A model generated the notes under the pieces. It did not search any database. It worked only from the letters and a program-made list of their open reading frames with translations, and was not told the DNA's origin. This document shows, piece by piece, positions 1 through 5,436 of a stretch of DNA of 8,692 nt; the stretch's first letter is position 1, and every line of letters begins with the position of its first letter. The translations under genes and the position numbers were made by a program. Source of the DNA: Eubacteriales Family XIII. Incertae Sedis bacterium (GTDB lineage: Bacteria; Bacillota; Clostridia; Peptostreptococcales; Anaerovoracaceae); contig JAITNA010000128.1 in NCBI GenBank assembly GCA_031290715.1, positions 1 through 8,692 of the forward strand, given 5' to 3'.

Positions 1-105
1 TATTTCGGCCGACGCTTCTATCATTCGATGGTACAACAGGTAAAAAACAGCGTCAATGAGAAGACTACGATTTTTTTGCAAACTGTGCGGAAAATTACCA
101 ATTGA
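1..105 (+). CDS. 3' end of an unrecognised protein gene (partial)
   Basis: Frame 1 is open from the first base to a TGA at 103-105, giving 34 residues that begin YFGRRFYHSMVQQ and end TVRKITN. The other two + frames close within 60 bases. The stop is followed at once by a strong hairpin with a T run, as expected for the end of a real gene, and this is the main support. The tail is basic and has no motif, membrane segment or family signature that I can recognise. It converges on pckG. The start and nearly all of the protein lie outside the window, and a chance open frame of this length remains possible. Confidence 0.4.
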   Translation, partial: YFGRRFYHSMVQQVKNSVNEKTTIFLQTVRKITN

Positions 106-136
106 AAACGGCGGAGCATGAAACCCCGCCGTTTTT
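105..136. terminator. bidirectional intrinsic terminator between converging genes
   Basis: AAAACGGCGG at 105-114 pairs perfectly with CCGCCGTTTT at 126-135 around an 11-base loop, with a T run at 132-136 on the + strand and a TTTT run on the minus strand. It lies between the stop of the partial + strand gene and the end of pckG, 19 bases beyond the pckG stop codon, so it can serve both transcripts. Confidence 0.8.
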
Positions 137-155
137 GGTATTTGCTTGCTGTAAA

Positions 156-1919
156 TTACAAGCCCAACCGCGCGGCGAGTTTTTGCTGCTGGGCGCGTAT
201 CTCCTCCGGGAGCCGGTCGAATTTCGAAAAGAATTCCTTTTGATTTTCGATTTCCTGCGCCCATGAATCCTTGTCGATGGACAGAAGCTCGCGGATCGTA
301 TCCAAGTTGACTTCATCTTCAATACCTGTGATCTCGATGTCCTCCGGTTTGGGCATGTAGCCGATCGCGGATTCGTCCGCGCCCGCATCGCCCTTGCAGC
401 GGTCGAGAATCCATTTGACGACGCGGAAATTTTCGCCGTAGCCCGGCCAGATGAAATGCCCCTCGCCGTCGAGCCGGAACCAGTTGACATTAAAGATCTT
501 CGGCGGGTTCGGAATCATTTTCCCCATATCGAGCCAATGCGCGAAGTAATCGCCCATGTTGTAGCCGCAGAAAGGCAGCATGGCCATTGGGTCGCGGCGA
601 ACGATGCCCACCTGCCCGGTCGCCGCCGCCGTCGTTTCGGAACCCATCGTCGCGCCGACAAAGACGCCGTGATCCCAGTCAAAGCTTTGATAGACCAAGG
701 GCGCGACCTTCGCGCGGCGGCCGCCGAAGAGGATCGCGGAGATCGGTACGCCGTTCGGGTTTTCCCACTCGGGCGAGATACAGGGGCACTGCCCCGCCGG
801 GGCCGTAAAGCGTGAATTGGGATGAGCGGCTTTCTCGGCGCTGACGCCGCCCGTCCACGGATTGCCTTTCCAGTCCGTTGCGTGTTCGGGCGCGGGCGTA
901 CCCATGCCTTCCCACCAGACCGTGCCGTCCTCCAACAGCGCCACATTCGTGAAAATCGTGTTTTTCTTCGTGGTCAGCAGGGCGTTCGGATTGCTCTTCA
1001 TGCTCGTACCCGGCGCGACGCCGAAGAAACCGAATTCGGGGTTGACGGCCCAGAGCCTTCCGTCCTCGCCGATCCGCATCCAGGCAATGTCGTCGCCGAC
1101 GGTCCAGACCTTGTAGCCCTTGTCGCGCGCGTACTGCGGCGGGATCATCATCGCCAGATTGGTCTTGCCGCAGGCGCTCGGGAAAGCGGCCGCGAGATAA
1201 TCAACCTTGCCCTCGGGACTCTCGACACCGAGGATGAGCATATGCTCTGCCATCCATCCCTCCGTCTTGCCGAGGAAACTTCCGATACGGAGCGAGAAGC
1301 ATTTCTTGCCGAGCAGCACATTGCCGCCATAGCCGGAGCCGATACTCCAGATCGTATTGTCCTCGGGGAAGTGGCAGATATACCGGCGTTCGGGATTGAG
1401 ATCAAGTTTGGAATGAAGCCCCTTGACGAAGTCCGCGCCACCGCCGAGATAGTCCATGGCGACTTTTCCCATGCGCGTCATAATACGCATGTTCAGGACG
1501 ACGTAGATACTGTCCGTCAATTCGATACCCACCTTGGAAAACCCGGAAGCCGCCGGCCCCATGAGGTAGGGGACGACATACATGGTCCGTCCCGTCATCG
1601 AGCCGTCAAAGAGCGCCCCAAGCTTGTCATAGGCTTCTTCGGGCGGCATCCAGTTGTTGGTCGGCCCCGCGTCCTCTTTCTTCGAGGTGCAAATGAAAGT
1701 GAGGTGCTCCACGCGCGCGACGTCGTTTTCGGCCGTCCGGTGATAGATACAGCCGGGCAATTTCTCCTGATTGAGCAACTCAATCTCGCCGGACGCCGCG
1801 GCTTCTTCCGTAAGGAGCGCGCGCTCCTCCTCCGACCCGTCGATCCATACGATCGTGTCCGGCTTCGTCAGCCCGGCCATCTCGTTTACCCAATCGCTTA
1901 CTGCTTTGTTAGAATACAT
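156..1919 (-). CDS. pckG: phosphoenolpyruvate carboxykinase (GTP)
   Basis: This enzyme interconverts oxaloacetate plus GTP with PEP, CO2 and GDP in the cytoplasm, at the gluconeogenic and anaplerotic node. The 587-residue product has the family's landmarks in order: the SMTGR substrate-binding segment with R111; YGGNVLLGKK at 197-206; the nucleotide-binding loop FPSACGKTN at 246-254, whose C250 corresponds to the reactive hyper-conserved cysteine of GTP-type enzymes and K252 to the phosphate-binding lysine; and the metal-binding VGDDIAWM at 274-281. The ACGKTN loop and absence of the ATP-type signature assign it to the GTP class, and its length is normal for that class. The start is supported by GGAGGT at 1924-1929, with a rather short 4-base spacer. 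It lies 54 bases after the FIST gene on the same strand, with no terminator between, so read-through from the upstream pair is likely. I saw no convincing promoter in the gap. No damage to the gene is visible. Confidence 0.97.
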   Translation of the reverse strand: MYSNKAVSDWVNEMAGLTKPDTIVWIDGSEEERALLTEEAAASGEIELLNQEKLPGCIYHRTAENDVARVEHLTFICTSKKEDAGPTNNWMPPEEAYDKLGALFDGSMTGRTMYVVPYLMGPAASGFSKVGIELTDSIYVVLNMRIMTRMGKVAMDYLGGGADFVKGLHSKLDLNPERRYICHFPEDNTIWSIGSGYGGNVLLGKKCFSLRIGSFLGKTEGWMAEHMLILGVESPEGKVDYLAAAFPSACGKTNLAMMIPPQYARDKGYKVWTVGDDIAWMRIGEDGRLWAVNPEFGFFGVAPGTSMKSNPNALLTTKKNTIFTNVALLEDGTVWWEGMGTPAPEHATDWKGNPWTGGVSAEKAAHPNSRFTAPAGQCPCISPEWENPNGVPISAILFGGRRAKVAPLVYQSFDWDHGVFVGATMGSETTAAATGQVGIVRRDPMAMLPFCGYNMGDYFAHWLDMGKMIPNPPKIFNVNWFRLDGEGHFIWPGYGENFRVVKWILDRCKGDAGADESAIGYMPKPEDIEITGIEDEVNLDTIRELLSIDKDSWAQEIENQKEFFSKFDRLPEEIRAQQQKLAARLGL

Positions 1920-1973
1920 TTCGACCTCCGCCTTTCAATTTACAAGAAACAAGTTGTTAATTCATTATCACCC

Positions 1974-3140
1974 TCAAATGACCATCAAGGTGTAAGTGAG
2001 GTTGTGAAAACGATTGATCATTTTGCCGTCAAGCGTGTTGACGGGACAGATTTCGCCGCCGCTGTACATCAGGAAAAACGGCAGCTGCCCCCCGGTAATG
2101 GCCCTGGACCTTTCCATTTCCGCCGTCTGATCGGGCGCCAGGACAAGACAGCGCGAAAGGCAGGATACCGTAATGATACCGCTCCCCCCGTTTTGCGCCG
2201 CGTAGTCTTTTGCGGCCGTGACAGCGGCCTCCGCCGTATCCATCACGCTGCCGTAATCGACCTCCGCAAAGGTCAAAAGCGCCCCGGAAGGAATCTCAAA
2301 GCCCGTGAGCGCCCCCTCCTCCGTAATGGCGTACATGCTGCAAGCGATCGATCCCCCGCCGTCCATGAAATCGACGAGAAGGGGAAGCGTTGTCGCCGCG
2401 GAAAGGCCGTAGGTGTCGATCCCGATGGACTCCAAATAGCCGATGAGGGGCATATTATTCACCTCTTTCAGCCGATATCCCTCCGCGCTCGTGACGATGG
2501 CCGATTGCTGCTGAATATGGCTTTCGGAAATCGCCATGACAAAAAAGGCCGGCTGAATATTGCCGCGGATAAGCAGCAGCGCCATTTTGCGCGCGTGAAT
2601 CTCGCCGCCCGCAAAGACCTTCGCGTTCTCATAGGTGAGCGCGGTATCGTTGGACAGGGTGCCGAATATGGGAATCTCCCCGCCGCTGAAATAGTCGAGA
2701 AGGCGCAGCATGAAATCCCCGCTGACATCTGTCAGAATGGGCGCAAGCGCAAAAATGAGCGATGGCGCGCCGCTCAGCTTGCCGAGCGCTTCCGTATAAA
2801 CGCCGCGGATCGGCTCTTCCTCGCCGCCGTCAATGATCGCTTCCGAGAGGGCGACGGAAAACTCGAGGTCGTCGCCGGTCAGCACGGTGATACTGAGCTG
2901 GTCAAGCGCGGAAGCGGCGCTCACGGCGCTGCCCATTGCGGTGCAGCCAATGACGTCAAAAGGCAGGGCGTCCGAGATCGCTTTCACGCCCTCGAAATCC
3001 ACAAATTCATAATAACAGGCGATGATGCCGACGCTGTTGCGAAGCAAACTGCCCGGAATGCCCAACTGTGTCAAAATCTCCTCGGCCGCGAGATCGGGAT
3101 CATATATCTTGCTCGTGCAAGCCGTCAGCATCTTCATCAT
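1974..3140 (-). CDS. FIST domain protein (FIST_N + FIST_C), stand-alone
   Basis: FIST domains are predicted small-ligand sensory modules, usually linked to signalling output domains. The 388-residue product matches the FIST pattern: an N-terminal half with the glycine-rich VIGCTAMGSA segment near residues 64-73, a second similar core with PIFGTLSNDT near 155-170, and a C-terminal half resembling FIST_C. No kinase, GGDEF, methyl-accepting or HTH domain is attached, and no membrane segment or signal peptide is evident, so it is a soluble single-module protein. The start ATG overlaps the TGA of the URO-D-family gene as ATGA and has no good Shine-Dalgarno site, which suggests translational coupling. 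M2 (3137) and M4 (3131) are alternative starts. The coupling implies that the two proteins act together, possibly with FIST binding a substrate or product of the partner. That link is inference. Confidence 0.82.
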   Translation of the reverse strand: MMKMLTACTSKIYDPDLAAEEILTQLGIPGSLLRNSVGIIACYYEFVDFEGVKAISDALPFDVIGCTAMGSAVSAASALDQLSITVLTGDDLEFSVALSEAIIDGGEEEPIRGVYTEALGKLSGAPSLIFALAPILTDVSGDFMLRLLDYFSGGEIPIFGTLSNDTALTYENAKVFAGGEIHARKMALLLIRGNIQPAFFVMAISESHIQQQSAIVTSAEGYRLKEVNNMPLIGYLESIGIDTYGLSAATTLPLLVDFMDGGGSIACSMYAITEEGALTGFEIPSGALLTFAEVDYGSVMDTAEAAVTAAKDYAAQNGGSGIITVSCLSRCLVLAPDQTAEMERSRAITGGQLPFFLMYSGGEICPVNTLDGKMINRFHNLTYTLMVI

Positions 3141-4138
3141 AAAGCCGCACCGTAAACGCGCTGATTGTACCGATTGATTTCATCCTCGATATACTGTTCG
3201 CCCTCCGGGAAGATCAAATCCCTCGGGCCGCCGTAGGTGAAGCACGGGATGAAATGCCCGCCGGGGCCGTAGGTTTCACAGGCCCTGCGTGTTTCCGCGC
3301 GGGTTTGATCCTCGGTAGCCGACGGCGAATCAATGATCGCCGCGTCGATCCCGCCCATGAGCGTCATGCGGCCGTCAAGCTCTTTCTGAAGCCGGATGAT
3401 GTCGTTTTCGGGAAGTACGCCTTGCCAGACCGCGATACCCATGTCGGCCATATCGCCGATAATCGGCTCCATGAAAGAGTCCGCGTGGTGAACGATGAGG
3501 AGGTCCTTGCTGCGCAGATATCCGTACAATTCCTCATAATGCGGTTTGATCATTTCCCGCCAGACCTCGGGGCTGACGAACAAACTGTGCTTCATGCCCC
3601 AATCGTCATGGAGAAAGAACATTTCAGGATTCAGATTTTCAATAAGAAGCTCCGCGTAGCGCATTCTGTGTTTGCCGATGGCTTCGATGAGCGCCTTTGT
3701 CGCATCGGGCTCAATCATCAGGTTGACCAAGGCGTTTTCAAATCCCATAAGGAAATGCAGCCTTTCAAAAAGTCCGCTCGGAAAGAACGCGGCGCTGAAT
3801 TTGTCCGTGCCGGCGAGCGCGGCGGCATGTTCTTTCGCGCCGCTCCAGTCGAGCGCTTCAAGATTTGGGAACACGAGCGTATCCTCCCAAGCCGTCACGT
3901 CTTTTATGACGAGCACATCGGCGTGCGGGAGCGGCGCCGCGGCCGGCTGATCCTCCGACCATGTCCAGACGACGCCGTAGGCGTCTTTGCCCTGCTCCCC
4001 TCTGCGCAGCCCGTGATTCGACGCTTTTAAAAGCGGATCCGGCACGATCAGGCCCATGAACTCATACCCATTGACAAGGCGGTCCGGTTTTCCGTCCCGA
4101 TGAATGGTTTGCAGAAAATTCTCTCTAACTGTCAGCAT
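3137..4138 (-). CDS. uroporphyrinogen decarboxylase (URO-D) family protein, methyltransferase-like
   Basis: This is a TIM-barrel protein of the URO-D superfamily, which includes haem-pathway HemE and corrinoid-dependent methyltransferases of the MtbA/MtaA/CmuA kind. The 333-residue product shows family landmarks: FLHDDWGMK near 175-183 (the barrel DD-G strand), LIVHHADSF near 214-222, and a late GHFIPCFTYGG near 294-304. Methyltransferase members bind zinc through H-x-C plus a later C. Here the first site reads H-H-A-D, with the cysteine replaced by D220, and only C299 remains, so the metal chemistry may differ. It lacks HemE's usual arginine-rich N-terminus and no haem genes are nearby, so it is probably not HemE. 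GGAGGG at 4145-4150 lies 6 bases before this ATG. The upstream in-frame ATG at 4159 would put that site inside the gene, so the shorter form is chosen. It overlaps the FIST gene by 4 bases. Substrate is unknown. Confidence 0.83.
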   Translation of the reverse strand: MLTVRENFLQTIHRDGKPDRLVNGYEFMGLIVPDPLLKASNHGLRRGEQGKDAYGVVWTWSEDQPAAAPLPHADVLVIKDVTAWEDTLVFPNLEALDWSGAKEHAAALAGTDKFSAAFFPSGLFERLHFLMGFENALVNLMIEPDATKALIEAIGKHRMRYAELLIENLNPEMFFLHDDWGMKHSLFVSPEVWREMIKPHYEELYGYLRSKDLLIVHHADSFMEPIIGDMADMGIAVWQGVLPENDIIRLQKELDGRMTLMGGIDAAIIDSPSATEDQTRAETRRACETYGPGGHFIPCFTYGGPRDLIFPEGEQYIEDEINRYNQRVYGAAL

Positions 4139-4144
4139 ATGTGA

Positions 4145-4150
4145 CCCTCC
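4145..4150 (-). promoter_or_regulatory. ribosome binding site that sets the URO-D gene start
   Basis: On the minus strand the site reads GGAGGG, 6 bases before the ATG at 4136-4138. An in-frame ATG at 4157-4159 would add seven residues (MRRGGSH), but the bases coding for RGG are this Shine-Dalgarno site itself, so the downstream ATG is the likely start. Confidence 0.75.
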
Positions 4151-4182
4151 TCTACGCATCGCACAAAGCAGCGAATAAAACT

Positions 4183-4211
4183 ATTATAGTACAACTTTCT
4201 TTCTAATGAAA
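4183..4211 (-). promoter_or_regulatory. probable promoter of the URO-D / FIST (/ pckG) run
   Basis: A perfect minus-strand TATAAT lies at 4183-4188, about 45 bases before the URO-D start codon. The -35 region is weak: TTTCAT at 4206-4211 with a 17-base spacer, or ATTTCA one base further with 18. A poor -35 with a perfect -10 suggests help from an activator or a modest promoter. The left edge of the repeat island begins about 10 bases beyond this -35 region, so the insertion may have replaced older upstream sequence. Confidence 0.55.
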
Positions 4212-4251
4212 TAATCGGCTGAAATTTGTTAAATTCCCAAATTGTAAATTG

Positions 4252-4266
4252 TGTCTATTCAGTGGT
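4252..4266 (+). repeat. left terminal inverted repeat of the island
   Basis: TGTCTATTCAGTGGT matches the inverted copy at 4661-4675 with one difference (T versus G at position 12). Weaker inverted similarity continues outward to about 4221, where GAAATTTG reappears. Confidence 0.65.
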
Positions 4267-4277
4267 CAGCTAAATAC

Positions 4278-4358
4278 TGTCAGCCGTAGCTTGCACTGCG
4301 GCTGAAGTCGCGCAAGCTTGGCAGACGTGGTACGACGGAGCTAAAGCTCCTGTACCAC
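4278..4358 (+). repeat. 81-bp tandem unit, copy 1, two stem-loops
   Basis: The unit starts TGTCAG and ends GTACCAC. Its first 44 bases hold a variable hairpin, AGCTTGC (4288-4294) with GCAAGCT (4312-4318), capped by GCGGC TGAA GTCGC. Its last part is a conserved hairpin in which GTGGTAC (4327-4333) pairs with GTACCAC (4352-4358) and GGAGCT (4337-4342) with AGCTCC (4345-4350). The 42 bases from 4322 to 4363 are identical to 4403-4444. Confidence 0.85.
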
Positions 4359-4439
4359 TGTCAGTCGTAGAGCGCCACGCGGCAGAGCCGCTGCACTCTT
4401 GACAGACGTGGTACGACGGAGCTAAAGCTCCTGTACCAC
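4359..4439 (+). repeat. 81-bp tandem unit, copy 2, two stem-loops
   Basis: This unit directly follows copy 1 and has exactly the same length. The conserved hairpin at 4408-4439 is identical to copy 1. The variable half differs at many positions, yet AGAGCGC (4369-4375) still pairs with GCACTCT (4393-4399) at six of seven positions. It ends where TGTCATTCCCG begins, so the next element also starts with the unit's TGTCA opening. Confidence 0.85.
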
Positions 4440-4440
4440 T

Positions 4441-4532
4441 GTCATTCCCGATTTGCCTTTTTTCCACACGCTTTAGCGTGTAATGGAAAAACGGACAGCA
4501 GAGGTGCCCGCAGGGCAATCCCGGGAATCCAG
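4441..4532 (+). repeat. inverted-arm element A with long internal hairpins
   Basis: It opens with GTCATTCCCG (4441-4450) and closes with CGGGAATCCAG (4522-4532), the same arms as the short element at 4620-4646 but with about 70 bases between. That interior holds a strong stem, TTTTTCCA with TGGAAAAA around ACACGC TTTA GCGTGT (4458-4491), and TGCCC GCA GGGCA (4505-4517). The first stem has T and A runs on its sides and resembles an intrinsic terminator. Confidence 0.65.
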
Positions 4533-4551
4533 AGATAAGTGTGAAAAATAA

Positions 4552-4560
4552 TGTGGATAA
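4552..4560 (-). promoter_or_regulatory. perfect DnaA-box consensus 9-mer
   Basis: The minus strand reads TTATCCACA, the consensus DnaA box, within a locally AT-rich stretch of the repeat island. No second good copy, DnaA gene or origin-like cluster is nearby, so binding may be real but an origin is not supported, and the match may be chance. Confidence 0.3.
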
Positions 4561-4619
4561 CTTTTTTACATGACGAATTTGTGCAGCCGCTGCGCGGCGG
4601 AATGGAGATAAATATGTCA

Positions 4620-4646
4620 CTGGATTCCCGCATTCGCGGGAATGAC
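4620..4646 (-). repeat. 27-bp palindromic element B
   Basis: On the minus strand it runs from GTCATTCCCG through CGAATG to CGGGAATCCAG, a compact hairpin of a type widely dispersed in bacterial genomes. It is oriented opposite to element A, so GTCATTCCCG at 4441 and CGGGAATGAC at 4637-4646 form an inverted pair about 206 bp across. Confidence 0.75.
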
Positions 4647-4660
4647 AAGGTTTTTGCCAC

Positions 4661-4675
4661 ACCCCTGAATAGACA
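4661..4675 (-). repeat. right terminal inverted repeat of the island
   Basis: The minus strand reads TGTCTATTCAGGGGT and matches the left end at 14 of 15 positions. Its outer five bases overlap the first copy of the 25-bp tandem duplication. Confidence 0.65.
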
Positions 4676-4720
4676 CTGTAAATTTTCAAATTTCCAGACA
4701 CTGTAAATTTTCAAATTTCC
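4671..4720 (+). repeat. perfect 25-bp tandem duplication
   Basis: Positions 4671-4695 and 4696-4720 are identical 25-mers starting AGACACTGTAAATTTTC and ending AAATTTCC. Each holds AAATTT-TC-AAATTT, a near-palindrome. The second copy ends three bases before the -35 box of the tetR-type promoter. The first copy is the outer flank of the right inverted repeat, so the duplication probably arose at the element's end. Confidence 0.95.
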
Positions 4721-4723
4721 TGC

Positions 4724-4753
4724 TTGACAATAGTAACGTTATTGAAATACAAT
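4724..4753 (+). promoter_or_regulatory. promoter of the TetR-family gene
   Basis: TTGACA at 4724-4729 and TACAAT at 4748-4753 are separated by 18 bases, close to the vegetative sigma consensus. The expected start of transcription is near 4760, leaving a leader of about 64 bases before the regulator's ATG. The -35 box lies three bases from the end of the repeat island. Confidence 0.8.
4734..4741 (+). promoter_or_regulatory. candidate TetR-family operator inside the promoter spacer
   Basis: TAACGTTA is a perfect 8-base palindrome, with partial matching just beyond it (AATAG on one side, TTG on the other), placed between the -35 and -10 boxes. Repressors of this family commonly bind palindromes there to control their own gene. 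The arms are short, so the assignment is tentative. Confidence 0.45.
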
Positions 4754-4823
4754 AAACCTATGAACGAAACAGCGTATTCATTTATATATTTATTGAGCGA
4801 GGTGAATTGAGCGGGGTAATCTG

Positions 4824-5399
4824 ATGGCAAAGGCGTTTACGGAAAGCGAAATGTCAGCGATTAAGCGGCGGTTGATTGAGAACTGCCGTATTTGTTGGGA
4901 GCGATACGGGTACAAGAAAACGGGCGTGTCGGAGCTGGCCGCGATGACGGGCATTTCTCCCGCATCGCTGTATACGTTCTTTTCGTCGAAAGAGGTTTTG
5001 TTCGCAGAAACGGCAAACGATTTTTACAACGGCCTCTATGAACTTATAAGGACGCGCAAGCCGATGAAACCGACGAAAAGCGACTTGGCAGAAAGTTTCA
5101 AGCTGGCTGTCGGCGAAATCCGCAAAAACAAGTGGATTTTCAATCTGCGCGACGATTATGAAGTGTTTATGCGAAAACTGCCGCCGGGTTATTTGGAACA
5201 GGATTATCAACGGGATTTAATTGATATTTCAAGGATTATCGACATCTATGGCGTAAAGCCGAAAGCGTCGCTATCGGAAATCACCGCAGTAATATACAGC
5301 ATTGTTTTATCGTTATATTTCACCGATGTTATCGGAGAGCAGCATCAAAACGCGGTTGATTTTTTAATTGATTCAGCGGTGGGAAAACTATTTCAATAG
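4824..5399 (+). CDS. TetR/AcrR-family transcriptional regulator
   Basis: This 191-residue product is a typical one-component repressor: an N-terminal DNA-binding domain (about residues 8-58) followed by a helical ligand-binding domain. The helix-turn-helix is clear at about 34-56 (GVSELAAMTGISPASLYTFF), followed by SSKEVLF, the usual end of the TetR_N domain. The C-terminal domain is divergent and does not reveal the ligand. Length is normal. The ATG has only a modest site before it (GCGGGGT at 4811-4817). The gene appears more AT-rich in its 3' half than its neighbours. It lies 37 bases before the glycosyltransferase on the same strand, with no terminator, and a palindrome sits in its own promoter. 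The simplest model is that it represses itself and the glycosyltransferase until an inducer binds. Confidence 0.93.
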   Translation: MAKAFTESEMSAIKRRLIENCRICWERYGYKKTGVSELAAMTGISPASLYTFFSSKEVLFAETANDFYNGLYELIRTRKPMKPTKSDLAESFKLAVGEIRKNKWIFNLRDDYEVFMRKLPPGYLEQDYQRDLIDISRIIDIYGVKPKASLSEITAVIYSIVLSLYFTDVIGEQHQNAVDFLIDSAVGKLFQ

Positions 5400-5421
5400 G
5401 GGGATTCGTACTTGGGCGTTC

Positions 5422-5431
5422 AAAGGAGGGG
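5422..5431 (+). promoter_or_regulatory. ribosome binding site that sets the glycosyltransferase start
   Basis: AAAGGAGGGG lies 5 bases before the ATG at 5437. The reading frame is open upstream to an ATG at 5368, but that start lies inside the TetR gene, has no comparable site, and would add 23 residues before the normal family N-terminus. Confidence 0.88.
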
Positions 5432-5436
5432 CGAAA

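Larger units (their letters stand above)
4252..4675. mobile_element. MITE-like non-autonomous element or composite repeat island
   Basis: TGTCTATTCAGTGGT at 4252-4266 and the reverse complement of 4661-4675 (TGTCTATTCAGGGGT) match at 14 of 15 bases, defining about 424 bp with terminal inverted repeats. Similarity continues loosely inward, both ends reaching TGTCA some 27-30 bases in, and outward, where the left flank from 4221 and the right flank to 4694 both contain GAAATTTG and AAATT runs in inverted orientation. Inside are tandem 81-bp units, two inverted-arm elements and several further hairpins, including TGCCC/GGGCA at 4505-4517 and GCCGC/GCGGC at 4586-4598. No transposase or other credible gene is present. 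The gene-free stretch from 4139 to 4823 consists of two promoters and this island. I cannot assign a named family, and I found no clean target-site duplication. Confidence 0.55.

Noticed and set aside
1920..1973. Separate pckG promoter in the 54-base gap
   Set aside because: Pieces such as TTAACA and GATAAT occur, but not at a workable spacing and order. Read-through from the FIST gene is the simpler reading.
822..3155. 777-residue open frame on the + strand opposite pckG and the FIST gene
   Set aside because: It runs antisense across two clearly recognisable genes and their intergenic gap. Its arginine/histidine-rich composition is what reverse-strand reading of GC-rich codons gives, and it has no recognisable domain.
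4140..4159. Longer URO-D start at the upstream ATG
   Set aside because: The extra codons consist of the Shine-Dalgarno site of the downstream ATG, and homologous proteins normally begin near MLTVREN.
4278..4439. CRISPR-like array
   Set aside because: There are only two units of 81 bp with internally palindromic 42-base identity, no series of unique spacers of equal length, and no cas gene.
4270..4701. 143-residue minus-strand frame in the repeat island
   Set aside because: It is entirely built from the repeats: the 81-bp units give SGTGALAPSYHVCQ twice and element B gives HSRECGNP, the kind of spurious peptide often annotated from such palindromes. It has no ribosome site or family match.
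5368..5436. 23-residue N-terminal extension of the glycosyltransferase
   Set aside because: It lies within the TetR gene, lacks a ribosome site, and precedes the standard MKIAILTMGTRGD start, which has AAAGGAGGGG at the right distance.
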